A stretch of 64,000 bases of DNA from TMED14 sp041158165 (GCA_041158165.1 JBEBBW010000002.1:1-64000), one strand, 5' to 3'; shown: positions 50,384-60,656, counted from the first letter of the stretch. Notes: generated by a model from the sequence alone, not told the origin. A program made the numbers and translations.

Positions 50384-51640
50384 ATGAAAGTCCTTTTTGT
50401 CCTGCTGCTGGGCCTAGCCGTTTGGGTGGTCGTGGTACAGCCGAGTTCGGCACAATCCAGTCCCTCGGGGCGAGAAACATGGTTTCGCGCCCAAATCACG
50501 TTGCGCGCCGCTCAGGGCACGGATGCCGCGTGGCTGCTGCCATTTGAGTTGGTTTCGGTAGACCAGGGCGCCAAGGCCAAGCCCGAATTTTTTATCGTCA
50601 ATGGCGCTGAGCGCTTGCCGTTGGCCTACGTGGGCGCCAACGCCGAGGGCTACGAGCGATATGAACTTCCGTACTTCCCCGGGGAGCTGTGGTGGCGCAA
50701 GGAGGGCAGCGCTTGGAACGGGTTCTGGGTTCGCCCGGACCGCGGCGAGCGCTACGATTTGCGCTTGGAGCGAGGACCCCTTCCTCGGTTTGACCTGCCC
50801 GAAGGCCGCGGACCCAGGGAAGTTTTGGCCGCCCGCTACGGGTTGAAAATGCACCATCCCGACCAGCCTGCCGACCAGGGAAGCAATGCCATTGCGGTGC
50901 TGGAAGAGCAGGCCGACGGACGCGTGTTCGGAACGATCATGACCGAATCGGGCGACTACCGCTACCTGGCCGGAACCCGCCGCGGGAACCGCGTTCACCT
51001 CAGCACGTTTAATGGGGTGTTTGCCTATGTGTTTGAGCTGGAATTGCTGCCGGGCGGCGGGATTCAGGGCCGCCAAATCGTGAGTGCCACCCGAGCGCAG
51101 TCCATCGTTGGCAAGGCTGACCCCGAAGCGAAGTTGGCCGATCCCACGAGCCTAGCTGCGATGAAGCCGGGCGCGACGACCCTGACGTTTTCGCTACCGC
51201 ACTACCAAACAGGCGCGCTTTTTAGTCCCGAATTGGGCAAGCCCGCCGTGATTCAAATTATGGGTTCTTGGTGCCCGAACTGCGTCGACGAGAGTAATGC
51301 GTTCAAGCAGTTTCACGCAGCGTATCCTGACGTGCAGTTTTTTGGTGTGACGTTTGAACGCAGCGCCGAGCGCGAGGCCGCTTTTGGCGCCATCGATAAG
51401 TTCGTTCGCGGCTTGGACCTTCGCTACCCGATTTTGTTCGCGGGACGGGCCGAGCGCGGAGCCGTGGAACGCGCGCTTGACGGCCTGGGCAACTTCCACT
51501 CCTACCCGACAACGATTTACCTGGACAAGCAAGGACGTGTGCGCAAGATTTACAGCGGTTTTTACGGACCCGGAACGCCGGAGTACGAACCGTGGCTTCA
51601 GGAAACGCAAGCGTTCATTGAAAAGCTCCGGTCCGAATGA
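50384..51640 (+). CDS. TlpA-like thioredoxin-fold periplasmic protein
   Basis: 418 residues with a signal peptide of about 24 residues. Residues 30-250 form a beta-rich, family-specific N-terminal domain (ETWFRAQITL..., FELVSVDQGAK). The C-terminal 150 residues are a thioredoxin fold of the AhpC/TSA-TlpA type with GKPAVIQIMGSWCPNC (Cys297 and Cys300), FFGVTFERSAE and YPTTIYLDKQGRVRKIYSGF. Such proteins reduce or oxidise disulfides in the periplasm, for example in cytochrome c maturation. The C-terminal end overlaps the YkgJ-type gene by four bases (ATGA). Confidence 0.82.
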   Translation: MKVLFVLLLGLAVWVVVVQPSSAQSSPSGRETWFRAQITLRAAQGTDAAWLLPFELVSVDQGAKAKPEFFIVNGAERLPLAYVGANAEGYERYELPYFPGELWWRKEGSAWNGFWVRPDRGERYDLRLERGPLPRFDLPEGRGPREVLAARYGLKMHHPDQPADQGSNAIAVLEEQADGRVFGTIMTESGDYRYLAGTRRGNRVHLSTFNGVFAYVFELELLPGGGIQGRQIVSATRAQSIVGKADPEAKLADPTSLAAMKPGATTLTFSLPHYQTGALFSPELGKPAVIQIMGSWCPNCVDESNAFKQFHAAYPDVQFFGVTFERSAEREAAFGAIDKFVRGLDLRYPILFAGRAERGAVERALDGLGNFHSYPTTIYLDKQGRVRKIYSGFYGPGTPEYEPWLQETQAFIEKLRSE

Positions 51641-52137
51641 AGCCTTCGGGACCTGAGGCCTTCCTAAAACGACTCAAACGGCAACCTCCGAGGGACCTTG
51701 ATGCCGTGGTGCACGAGCTTCACGACGCCGTTTTTGCCCGCACCAATTGCCTTGACTGCGCGAACTGCTGCAAAACGACCGGCCCGCTGTGGACCGAACG
51801 CGACAAAGACCGTGTGGCCAAGCGCCTTCGGCTCAAAACAGCGGACTTTGAGGCCCGCTACCTGCGCCTTGACGAAGATGGCGATTGGGTGCTGCGGCAG
51901 CTCCCCTGCCCGTTCTTGGAGTCTGACAACGCCTGCAGCATCTATGAGGACCGGCCTAAGGCATGCCGCGAATACCCCCACACCGACCGCGTCAAGCAGG
52001 TCCAAATTCTGGATTTAACTGCTAAGAATGCGCTGATTTGCCCCGCGGTGGGCGAAATCGTAGCCCGAATGGAGGTTATCTACGCCGAAAAATCGGCAGG
52101 ACCCACGCCAGCATCACCACGAGGACGGCGCCGATAA
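51637..52137 (+). CDS. YkgJ-family cysteine cluster protein
   Basis: 166 residues. The zinc- or iron-sulfur-type cluster C38-x2-C41-x2-C44-C45 is followed by CPFLESDNACSIYEDRPKACREYP with three more Cys, the usual UPF0153 (YkgJ) layout. The function of the family is not firmly known; the Fe-S or zinc binding is predicted from the cysteines. It is coupled to the thioredoxin-like gene (ATGA). The last 62 bases of the gene overlap the 3' end of the convergent SSS symporter in antisense; the C-terminal 20 residues are rich in Arg and Pro and may be nonconserved. Confidence 0.85.
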   Translation: MKPSGPEAFLKRLKRQPPRDLDAVVHELHDAVFARTNCLDCANCCKTTGPLWTERDKDRVAKRLRLKTADFEARYLRLDEDGDWVLRQLPCPFLESDNACSIYEDRPKACREYPHTDRVKQVQILDLTAKNALICPAVGEIVARMEVIYAEKSAGPTPASPRGRRR

Positions 52138-53731
52138 GGTTGTACCACAAAAAGCCGAGCTCCACGTGACCTGCGACGGTGGCCGCATGGAGTCCGAGCA
52201 CCGAGGCTTCTGCGGCAATGCCCGCTACGAAGACCGACCAGGATGGCCGCTTCGGGAACAGCCATGCGCACAAGAAAATACCGAGCAAGGGCCCATAAAA
52301 CAGCGAGCCGATGAGGTTGACGAGCTGTATGAGGTTTTCGTACAGGCTGGCCAAGAGGGCAATTCCCATGGCGACGAGACCCCAAAGAAGCGTCACCCAC
52401 CGCGAGGTGGCGAGCGTTTCGCGCAAGCCGAGCATGCGCCCAAAGTCGATCATCGACGTGGCCGCCAAGGAATTGATTTCGGCACTGGAGCTCGACATGG
52501 CCCCAGCCATGATGACGGCGAGGAGCAGGCCGAGCAATCCGACGGGCATGTGGTTAAGGGCCCACCCCAAGAAAACGTAGTCCACGTCTTTGGTTTCGAG
52601 CTCAGGCGCACGGTCCTTGACCACCGAAGTGGCCTGGGCTTTGAGGTTTTGTTGTTCCGAGCGGAGCGCCGCGAGTGCCGCTTGGCGCTCGGGGGTTTCG
52701 GGAGCGGCCGCAAGCTGGGCCCGTTCCGACTGCAGCTGTGCCCATTGCGCATCAATCGACGCAGCCTCGGGAAGGGTTTTCCAGGTTGACGCCACCGCAG
52801 GGTTGTGCCACAAGGGTTCGGTGGACAGGTGCATGCGCACAAGGAGCAGCAAGCCAAGACTCAAAATGAACAACTGCATGGGCACCTTGACGAGCCCGGT
52901 CACAAGGAATCCGCGGCGAATTTCGGTTAAGCTTTTGCCCGAAAGGTAGCGGCCGACCTGGCTTTGGTCCGTTCCGAAGTAGGCCATTGCGAGAAAAAAG
53001 CCGCCCGCGATCCCGGACCAAACGGTGTAGCGACTAGCCGGATTCCAGGACCAATCAAGTACTTGGTCGTGGCCGTAGGCCGAGGCGATGGACCACGCCC
53101 CCTTCAACCCCATTTCAGTGGGAATCCCTTGGTAAAGCACCAGCCAGGCCGCTACGAGCCCAACCATGATTACCGCCATTTGTGCAGTCTGGGTCACTTC
53201 CACGGCCTTGTACCCGCCAAACGCCGTGTAGGCCACGACCACGAGTCCGATTGCTACGACTGTGGCGCCAAGATCCCAGTGAAAGACGGCCGAGAGCACG
53301 ATGGCCGGCGCATACAGGGTAATGCCCGCCGCGAGGCTGCGCGACAGCAAAAAGAGTACGGCAGCGAGTCCCCGAACGCGGGATCCAAAAATACCCTCGA
53401 GGTATTCGTAGGCGGTGCGGGCTCCGCTTTGCATGTAGCGCGGAACCACCCAGGCTCCGAGAACCAACAGGGCGATGGGCATACCCAAGTAAAACTGGGC
53501 GAAGCGAAGTCCGTCGGCAAAACCCTGACCGGGGGTGCTGATGAAGGTGATGGCCGACGCTTGGGTCGCGATGATACCCATCGCCATGGCCCACCAACTC
53601 GATTGGTGGGTGCCGCTTAGGAATTCGGTAGCAGACTCCTTTCGGCGCGAAACCCACATTCCGTAGAGGGCAATGCCGCCGATGCTCAGCACGAGGGCGG
53701 CTAAGTCCCAAGGATTGAGGCTAGTGTTCAT
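52076..53731 (-). CDS. Sodium/solute symporter (SSS family), with helical insert
   Basis: 551 residues, more than ten helices. SSS marks: ISTPGQGFADGLRFAQFY, VVVAYTAFGGYKAVEVTQTAQMAVI and YFGTDQSQVGRYLSGKSL (in parts). Members take up sugars, amino acids or other solutes with sodium. About 60 residues between the helices near residue 330-390 (SIDAQWAQLQSERAQL...SEQQNLKAQATS) form a predicted coiled-coil, absent in typical SSS proteins. It overlaps the PIG-L gene by 11 bases, so the transporter and the deacetylase act together. The transported compound could be an N-acetylated sugar, as an inference from this pairing. Confidence 0.88.
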   Translation of the reverse strand: MNTSLNPWDLAALVLSIGGIALYGMWVSRRKESATEFLSGTHQSSWWAMAMGIIATQASAITFISTPGQGFADGLRFAQFYLGMPIALLVLGAWVVPRYMQSGARTAYEYLEGIFGSRVRGLAAVLFLLSRSLAAGITLYAPAIVLSAVFHWDLGATVVAIGLVVVAYTAFGGYKAVEVTQTAQMAVIMVGLVAAWLVLYQGIPTEMGLKGAWSIASAYGHDQVLDWSWNPASRYTVWSGIAGGFFLAMAYFGTDQSQVGRYLSGKSLTEIRRGFLVTGLVKVPMQLFILSLGLLLLVRMHLSTEPLWHNPAVASTWKTLPEAASIDAQWAQLQSERAQLAAAPETPERQAALAALRSEQQNLKAQATSVVKDRAPELETKDVDYVFLGWALNHMPVGLLGLLLAVIMAGAMSSSSAEINSLAATSMIDFGRMLGLRETLATSRWVTLLWGLVAMGIALLASLYENLIQLVNLIGSLFYGPLLGIFLCAWLFPKRPSWSVFVAGIAAEASVLGLHAATVAGHVELGFLWYNLIGAVLVVMLAWVLPIFRRR

Positions 53732-55748
53732 GGGCCACGAGGTTTGCTAGGATGCGGTACGCGCCGGGAACTCCTTCACGCCACTGCCGAAAGAGCGCTA
53801 GACCACAGTACGTTACGCTTCCTTGGCCGTAGCGCGCCGTGATCAGGGCGCCTTGGGTTGCGGATTCTCCGGGGTCGGACCATTCGATGAGCGGCGTGTA
53901 GTCGGATGGCCATTTTTCGGCGAAGTAGAGTCCGCGCTCTTGAACCCAGCCCTCAAAGTCGGCGGCAGTCAGGGTGTTGGGCGTCGTCCAAATCGGGTGC
54001 TTTGGCTTAAGGACGGTGGGCGGCACCGATTCAACGGTTACCCGTTTGCGCCCGAGTTCAAACGGAATGGGACCCATTTGGTCGGCCGTGCGGTCGGTGC
54101 TAGCCGTAGTATACTGCATGACCAGGCGCCCTCCCGCCTTAATCCAGGGCTCGAGGAGCGCGTTGGCGCGGTCCATTCCCGGCGTGGCGTTGAAGGCGCG
54201 GATTCCAGTAACAACGGCCGAGAGGCCATTCAGGTCCTGGGCGGTCATCGTGCGCGGATCCAGTTGGCGCACCGCAAATCCGAGTTGCCCTAGCGCCTCA
54301 GCCGCGTCGTCGCCTGCACCCTCGATCACGCCCACAGTCGCCTCTGGGAGGTTCATCGGCAGGTAGCGCATCGGAATTCCTCCTTCGGTCCAAACCTCGG
54401 TGTGGGGAATGTGGTCGTAGCGGAGCTCCACCACCGCGCGCAGGGCCCGGCCGTCCGACCAAAACTCAAGTAATCCAGGCTCTGGGTTAGCGCCGGGCTC
54501 AACCACCACAACGTAGCGCTGATCTCGGTCGCTGTGGGGTGCGGCCGTCCACTTCAGCACGTTGGGCGAACGAAGCTTCCAGCCCTTGGGCACGCGGACC
54601 TCCACCGCGAAGTCCTTGGCCAAGGCCCAGCGGGTAAAGGTGACGTCGATGCGGTAGGCTATGTCATGGGTTGCGACCAGCGCGGGCAGCTCCACGTGCA
54701 CGCTCAGCGGGTCGGCGTGAATCACGGGGCGGCGAAGTTCGCCTTTCACGCGGTCGCCTGCAGTGCAGTAGGCCGTCTCGAGCGGATTCGCTTCAAATTC
54801 CGCGCGTTCGCCGGGCTGCAGAAGTCGGCCGTAGACTTCAAAGGGCTCAGGGGATTCGTTGACCGCCACTTCCCAACGGCGAAGGGGCAGGCTGTCGCGG
54901 TCCGTAAACCACGGCCGGTCGGCGAGCACGTCACGCCAGAGGTGCAGCGGAGGGCGTTCACTCGGAATACGGGGCGTATCCCAGGCGCAGGGCTGTCCGG
55001 CCAGCAGCTGCAAAAATTCGTTTCGGAATCCGTGGTCGTTGACGGCTCCAAAGCCTTGGGACTTGTGCATGCTGCGGGCCTCGGTGCCGATTTGAAGCAC
55101 GGATTTGCCCAACGCCTCGTGGTAGCCCCCGATGCGAAGCTTTACCAAACTGTCGCTCACCGACGCGGAATCCAAGTCCTTTGCCCACCACGACGAGGTA
55201 TTCCAGTACACGGCTCGAGGCGCCCAGTCGCCGTTGCACTTGCGGTCGCGCTGCAGCCGTGCAAAGAGGTCGAGCGCAAGCATGGCTGAAGCCGTGTGAT
55301 GGCCGTGACCAGCCCGGGCATCGGGCGGAAAACGCGTCACAATGACGTCCGGTCGGAATTCCGCAGCCAACGCAAAGAGTTCGCCCAGAACGAGTTCGCG
55401 ATCCCACACCTGAAACGTCTCTTCTGGGTTTTTGCTGAATCCAAAGTCCGGCGCCGAGGTAAAAAACTGCTGAGCGCCGTCGATTTTTCGGGCTTCGCGC
55501 AGTTCCGCTTCGCGAATTACGCCCAAGGCGGGTCCCAATTCGGGGCCGATCAGGTTTTGTCCGCCCTCGCCACGCGTCAAACTGACGTAGGCCACCTCGC
55601 GCCCCTCGGCCCGGGACCAGTGGGCAATGAGACGCGTGTTTTCGTCGTCGGGATGCGCGGCAACGTAGAGTATTCGCTGTACCGGCTGCGCACTCGCTCC
55701 CGCGGCCAAGCCCGCCGCCAGCGCAAGCGTTAAACTAAACTTCGTCAT
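53721..55748 (-). CDS. Secreted PIG-L family deacetylase with GATase-like domain
   Basis: 675 residues. Signal peptide 1-20. PIG-L (LmbE) domain at 25-300: AHPDDE (31-36), TRGEGGQN and HHTAS in RAGHGHHTASAML supply the zinc ligands and catalytic Asp. The middle part is beta-rich, and the last 200 residues (VGVIEGAGDDAAEALGQLGF, GGRLVMQYTTASTDR in parts) look like a ThuA or glutamine-amidotransferase-like fold. Family members deacetylate GlcNAc-containing molecules. Its role in the periplasm is supported by the signal peptide and by the coupled symporter gene downstream. It diverges from the subtilase gene. Confidence 0.88.
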   Translation of the reverse strand: MTKFSLTLALAAGLAAGASAQPVQRILYVAAHPDDENTRLIAHWSRAEGREVAYVSLTRGEGGQNLIGPELGPALGVIREAELREARKIDGAQQFFTSAPDFGFSKNPEETFQVWDRELVLGELFALAAEFRPDVIVTRFPPDARAGHGHHTASAMLALDLFARLQRDRKCNGDWAPRAVYWNTSSWWAKDLDSASVSDSLVKLRIGGYHEALGKSVLQIGTEARSMHKSQGFGAVNDHGFRNEFLQLLAGQPCAWDTPRIPSERPPLHLWRDVLADRPWFTDRDSLPLRRWEVAVNESPEPFEVYGRLLQPGERAEFEANPLETAYCTAGDRVKGELRRPVIHADPLSVHVELPALVATHDIAYRIDVTFTRWALAKDFAVEVRVPKGWKLRSPNVLKWTAAPHSDRDQRYVVVVEPGANPEPGLLEFWSDGRALRAVVELRYDHIPHTEVWTEGGIPMRYLPMNLPEATVGVIEGAGDDAAEALGQLGFAVRQLDPRTMTAQDLNGLSAVVTGIRAFNATPGMDRANALLEPWIKAGGRLVMQYTTASTDRTADQMGPIPFELGRKRVTVESVPPTVLKPKHPIWTTPNTLTAADFEGWVQERGLYFAEKWPSDYTPLIEWSDPGESATQGALITARYGQGSVTYCGLALFRQWREGVPGAYRILANLVAHEH

Positions 55749-55786
55749 TCTCGTTCTAAATTGTACCTCTTATTCTCGTTTCGCTG

Positions 55787-58700
55787 ATGAAAGTACGCCT
55801 ACTTGCCGTGGCCGCCCTAGTGGCAGGCCAATTGTTTGCCCAAAATACTATACCGAACACCGCTCGAGTTCTTCTGCAATCGGGCACGTATTCACTTTTG
55901 GAGTCTAGTGCAGAACAGGTTCGCGGCATGGGCTCAACGAGTGGCCGACAAGTGCGCGTTGTTGCCTTTAATCGCCCTTTGACGCAGCTAGAATGGGCGA
56001 CGTGGAGTGCGAAGGGCGCGATAAACCACGGCTACCTTCCGCTGAACGCCTACCTCGTAGAATTCCAGCGGGAAGATTCGTGGTTGGAGCTCGCCAACCT
56101 GCCAATACTCGGAGCCAGCCCCTTTACTCCCCTAATGAAGTTGAGTAGCCAGCTCGCGGAAGGCTCTTTTCCCGATTATGCATGGTCAGGCGCAGACGTA
56201 GAGCTTTTGGTGGTTCCGCTCGCAACCGCTTCGCGCGAAGCAGTAGTCCGCGACCTCAACCGAATTGGCCGTGTAGTCGGCAGTTCCGCACTTGGAATCC
56301 AGGTGGTAATCAAGCCCGCCGACCTCGGGCGAGTTACCAAGCTGGCCGACGTGCAGTTCGTGCAACCTAAAGAGGCTCCCGCAGAACCAGAAAACGTAAT
56401 CGGCACCAAAAACCACCGCGCCAATGCGATTCGCGTTCCGTACCTCGGCGGCCGAAACTACCGCGGGACTGGGGTAACCGTCGGCCACGGCGACGACGGC
56501 GACATTCAGCCCCACATTGATTTCAAAGGACGTATTGCGGCGAATTTTGGCGGACCCAGCCAAGGAAACCACGGAGACCACGTAGCCGGTACCATATTCG
56601 GCGCAGGAAACCTAAACCCCGACGGCGAAGGCCAAGCCCCGGGTGCCTCGCTCGTCTACTACGACTACCCCGCCAACCTGAACAGCGTCGACAACCACTA
56701 CGCGCTCTATGGGGTGCGCGTAACCGCCAGCAGCTACTCCAACGGCTGCAACGCCGGCTACACCGCGTTCACACAGCAAATGGACCAAGACATCATCGAC
56801 AACTACCATTTGATGCACGTGTTCTCGGCCGGCAACAGCGGTACGTCCAACTGCAACTACGGCGCCGGTGCGGGTTGGGGCAACATCACTGGCGGACAAA
56901 AACAGGGCAAAAACGTGATTGCCGTCGCCAACCTCCAAGGCACTGACGTGATCGCGGGCTCAAGTAGCCGTGGCCCCGCGCACGACGGCCGTATCAAGCC
57001 TGACGTAGCTGCTTTAGGCACCAACGTTTTCTCGTGTTCATCCCCAAATAGCTACGCCACCTTAACCGGAACATCGATGGCCTGTCCTGGAACCGCGGGC
57101 GTATTGGCTCAGCTTTACGACGCCTACCGCCAAACACATTCGGGCCAGGACCCCCACGGCGGCCTCATGAAGGCGATTTTAATGAACACTGCCGACGATC
57201 TGGGTCAACCGGGGCCAGACTTCATTCACGGCTACGGGCGTATGAACGCGCTGCGGGCCGCCAAAAGCATCGAGCAAAACCAGTTCGCCAAAGACAGCCT
57301 TTCTCCGGGCGAAACCGACACGTTGCGCATTACGGTGCCGGTTGGCACACAGGCAGTGCGCATCATGCTGCACTGGACCGACCCGGCCGCCACAGTCAAC
57401 GCGGGCCGTGCGCTGGTCAACAACCTAAACGGAGTGCTCAAACAGGGCACGTCAAGCTGGCTGCCCTGGGTGCTCAATCCCACTCCTACGGCTACGGCGC
57501 TCAATAGCCCCGCGGTACGCGCGGTCGACAGCCTCAATACGGCGGAGCAGTTTGAAGTGCTTAACCCTACTCCGGGTGACTTTGACTTGATCGTGAGCGG
57601 AAGCGTAGCCGTTGGAAGTGCCCAAGAGTACTTTGTGACGTGGTCGTTTGTGGCTGCCGACGTAGAACTCACCTACCCCGTGGGCGGCGAAGTTTTGGTG
57701 GCTGGTCAAACCACGCCAGTGCGCTGGGATTCAGAGCCCAACGGCACAGCCTACCAACTGAGTGCTTCCTACGACAACGGGGCAACGTGGAGTGTCATCG
57801 CCAACCCCGGAGCCAACGCCGACCAAGCGAACTGGTCGGTACCCGCGGGGGTAAACGACCAAATGTGGCTGCGCATCGTGCGCGGCACCCAAGGGGACAC
57901 AACCGACGTGGTACTTAGCCGCATCGGCGTGCCCACCAACCTCAACCACCAATGGACCTGCCCGGATTCCTTCAAAGTATCTTGGAACCCCGTGGTTGGC
58001 GCAGCCGGCTACGTAGTCTACCGCCTCGGCGCAAAGTACATGGATCCTGTCGACACAGTGACCGCCACCAACTATGTGTTCACCGGCAGCAACCCCAACG
58101 TCGCCGAGTGGTTTAGCGTGGCGGCGCTAACGCCGGCCGGCCGAGCAGGAAAACGCGCTGTTGCCGTGGAAAAACCAGCCGGAATTCAAGGTTGCATCGT
58201 CACCCAGGATGCCGCCTTGTCGGCAATTGTCAACCCTTCTGGCCGAATGCCGGATTGCCAGCCACTAGGTAGTATTCCGATTGAAGTTCGGCTCCTGAAT
58301 CCTGCGACCCAGGCCCTAACCTCGGTACCCGTCGCGGTCCGCCTTGGCACTGGACCCATCCAGCGCGATACGGTTGCGGTACAATTAACTTCTACCCAAT
58401 CTACCGTGGTTCAGCTCGCGCCAACCCTGAGCCTGCCGGGCATTGGCAACTACTCCATTCGGGTGTGGACTGAACTTCCTGGCGACCAAAACCCCTACAA
58501 CGACACACTCAGCACGAGCGTGAACGTGACAGCGAGCGGCACGCCGGTCAGCCTGCCCTACGCCGAGAACTTCAGCAGCTTTGTGAGCTGCCCGACCACC
58601 TCAAACTGCGGCGTGACCACCTGCTCCCTCACCAACGGCTGGGTGAACGCAACCAACGGCAGCGAAGACCAGCACGACTGGCGCACCGACGCAGGCGGTA

Positions 58701-60637
58701 CCCCCACGACCGGAACCGGTCCTACGGGCGGTGCCAACGGTGGCGGCCCAACCGACAACTACCTCTACTTGGAAGCAACCAACTGCTTGAATTCAACCGC
58801 AATGGTCTTCACGCCCTGCATAAACCTTACCGGCAGTAGCTTACCGCAACTCAGCTTTGCAGCCCACATGCTTGGCACCAACCAAGGTGAGCTCCACGTA
58901 GACGTGCTTTCGGGCGGACGTTGGCACCTTGACGTGTGTGCCCCGCTGGTCGGAGACAAAGGCAGCAGCTGGGTCAATGTGACGGCCTCGCTGATGCCCT
59001 TTACGGGTAAAACAATCGTGGTGCGCTTCCGCGGCACTACCGGCAATGGCGGATTGAGCGACATCGCGATTGACGCGATCACCGTTAGCGAAGTCACGTC
59101 AGCACCTCAAGCGGCAATGCAGCTTCCATCCGCAGCGCCCTGCCTCAACCAGGTGGTACAGCTCTTCGACGCCTCGACCAACAGCCCCGCCTCGTGGCGC
59201 TGGATCATCACGCCGCGCACCGGAGTGAGCTTTGCCAACGGCAGCGATTCGACAAGCAAAAATCCATGGGTGTCGTTCAACGCCCTCGGTACCTACAGCG
59301 TGCAGCTCATCGCCACGAACCCATTTGGGTCTGACACGGCGACCAGCACCACGGGAATCACCCTGACGGCGGGCGCCCCACTGCCTTTCGCAGAGCCGTT
59401 TGGTCCCTCCCTGCCGCTTGGTTGGTCAGTCGACAACCCAGACGGTGGAATCACATGGGCCATTTCAAACTGCATCGGGGTTGCGGGTACTTCGACGAAC
59501 GCGGTAACCGTGAATTTCTTCAACTACAGCTCCACGCTCCAAGAGGACGGTTTAGTCACTCCCGGAATCGACTTATCGGGCACTAACCTGCCCTACCTCG
59601 TATTTGACTTAGCGTATGCACCCTACGATGCGAGCTACATAGATGGCCTACGTATCGAGTACAGCACCAACTGCGGCAGCACTTGGGCACCCACCGGGTA
59701 TGCTAAGTCAGGGTCCGCACTCGCTACCAAAGCCGCGCAGACCACCAACTTCACGCCGTCGCTGGCAAGCCACTGGCGTCGCGACAGTATTGCGCTGCCC
59801 GCGAGCATTTCGGGACCGAGCGTCAAGTTCCGGTTTGTTGGGGTAAACGGTTACGGCAACAACCTGTTCCTCGACAACATACAGGTCTATGATTTGGGCG
59901 CCGCTGCACCCGTAGCCAGCATTTCTGCCAGTGCCACGGTCGACGTGTGCGTTTTGGACACGGTCTACTTTAGCGCCGTCAACCCCGGAAACGCCCTCGC
60001 GCAATGGACCTTTGGCCCCGGCGCGGTTCCAAGTGTGGCGACAGGTCCCGGCAACCACGCCGTGTACTTTTTCTCGCCCGGTCCCAAAACCATCACCCTG
60101 CAACTTAACGGTGCGGGCGGTACCGACCGAGATACCGTCAGCTTGAACGCAGTTCCCAACCTCAGCAGTACGTGGAGTATTCAGACCGACAGCGCCTTTG
60201 TGCTGCGCGGACAAGCCGCCGTTACCCAGGGAAGTGCCCTAGGATACCTCTGGGATTTCGGCGACGGCACCACGGCCACGACGGCCGCTGTGCGCCACGT
60301 ATATGCTGCAGCGGGAACCTACCCCGTCCAGCTAACGGTCGACGGCCCCTGCAACGACGTGGTATTTCAGACCAACGCGGTAATCAGTTCCATTGGCCTT
60401 GGCGAGGGCAACGCGAAATGGGCCGCTACGCCCAACCCGACCGACGGAATGCTTTGGGTTGAGGGCGAAGGCCAGCCTGAAACGTTTGTGCTCACCGACC
60501 TGGCGGGCCGAATCGTATACCAAGGAACGTGGCCAGAGCGCGGAAGTCTGGACGTGGCCTCGCTGAGCGCCGGCAGCTACGTGCTTGAACTCAACGGGCA
60601 CGGACGAAGGGAACGCCACCTCATTGTGAAGCGCTAA
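55787..60637 (+). CDS. Giant secreted subtilisin-like serine protease with T9SS domain
   Basis: 1616 residues. Signal peptide 1-18, then an N-terminal region of about 200 residues that may be a prodomain. The S8 domain spans about 215-495 with the triad Asp236 (GHGDDGDI), His262 (NHGDHVAGT) and Ser430 (GTSMACPG), and oxyanion Asn350 (FSAGNSG). Beyond it are a P-domain-like beta region, an FN3-like module (PTNLNHQWTCPDSFKVSWNPV), two MAM-like modules (YAENFSSF... and FAEPFGPS...) and two PKD domains (a first one with WRWIITP, a second with YLWDFGDGTTA). The C-terminus (WAATPNPTDG...GSYVLEL) is a T9SS type A signal. It should be a surface or extracellular protease. Confidence 0.93.
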   Translation: MKVRLLAVAALVAGQLFAQNTIPNTARVLLQSGTYSLLESSAEQVRGMGSTSGRQVRVVAFNRPLTQLEWATWSAKGAINHGYLPLNAYLVEFQREDSWLELANLPILGASPFTPLMKLSSQLAEGSFPDYAWSGADVELLVVPLATASREAVVRDLNRIGRVVGSSALGIQVVIKPADLGRVTKLADVQFVQPKEAPAEPENVIGTKNHRANAIRVPYLGGRNYRGTGVTVGHGDDGDIQPHIDFKGRIAANFGGPSQGNHGDHVAGTIFGAGNLNPDGEGQAPGASLVYYDYPANLNSVDNHYALYGVRVTASSYSNGCNAGYTAFTQQMDQDIIDNYHLMHVFSAGNSGTSNCNYGAGAGWGNITGGQKQGKNVIAVANLQGTDVIAGSSSRGPAHDGRIKPDVAALGTNVFSCSSPNSYATLTGTSMACPGTAGVLAQLYDAYRQTHSGQDPHGGLMKAILMNTADDLGQPGPDFIHGYGRMNALRAAKSIEQNQFAKDSLSPGETDTLRITVPVGTQAVRIMLHWTDPAATVNAGRALVNNLNGVLKQGTSSWLPWVLNPTPTATALNSPAVRAVDSLNTAEQFEVLNPTPGDFDLIVSGSVAVGSAQEYFVTWSFVAADVELTYPVGGEVLVAGQTTPVRWDSEPNGTAYQLSASYDNGATWSVIANPGANADQANWSVPAGVNDQMWLRIVRGTQGDTTDVVLSRIGVPTNLNHQWTCPDSFKVSWNPVVGAAGYVVYRLGAKYMDPVDTVTATNYVFTGSNPNVAEWFSVAALTPAGRAGKRAVAVEKPAGIQGCIVTQDAALSAIVNPSGRMPDCQPLGSIPIEVRLLNPATQALTSVPVAVRLGTGPIQRDTVAVQLTSTQSTVVQLAPTLSLPGIGNYSIRVWTELPGDQNPYNDTLSTSVNVTASGTPVSLPYAENFSSFVSCPTTSNCGVTTCSLTNGWVNATNGSEDQHDWRTDAGGTPTTGTGPTGGANGGGPTDNYLYLEATNCLNSTAMVFTPCINLTGSSLPQLSFAAHMLGTNQGELHVDVLSGGRWHLDVCAPLVGDKGSSWVNVTASLMPFTGKTIVVRFRGTTGNGGLSDIAIDAITVSEVTSAPQAAMQLPSAAPCLNQVVQLFDASTNSPASWRWIITPRTGVSFANGSDSTSKNPWVSFNALGTYSVQLIATNPFGSDTATSTTGITLTAGAPLPFAEPFGPSLPLGWSVDNPDGGITWAISNCIGVAGTSTNAVTVNFFNYSSTLQEDGLVTPGIDLSGTNLPYLVFDLAYAPYDASYIDGLRIEYSTNCGSTWAPTGYAKSGSALATKAAQTTNFTPSLASHWRRDSIALPASISGPSVKFRFVGVNGYGNNLFLDNIQVYDLGAAAPVASISASATVDVCVLDTVYFSAVNPGNALAQWTFGPGAVPSVATGPGNHAVYFFSPGPKTITLQLNGAGGTDRDTVSLNAVPNLSSTWSIQTDSAFVLRGQAAVTQGSALGYLWDFGDGTTATTAAVRHVYAAAGTYPVQLTVDGPCNDVVFQTNAVISSIGLGEGNAKWAATPNPTDGMLWVEGEGQPETFVLTDLAGRIVYQGTWPERGSLDVASLSAGSYVLELNGHGRRERHLIVKR

Positions 60638-60656
60638 CCCACCGCATGGTACCCAC

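Noticed and set aside
54534..55289. A 251-residue plus-strand frame within the PIG-L gene
   Set aside because: No start signal or domain, and it is antisense to the intact AHPDDE-type gene.
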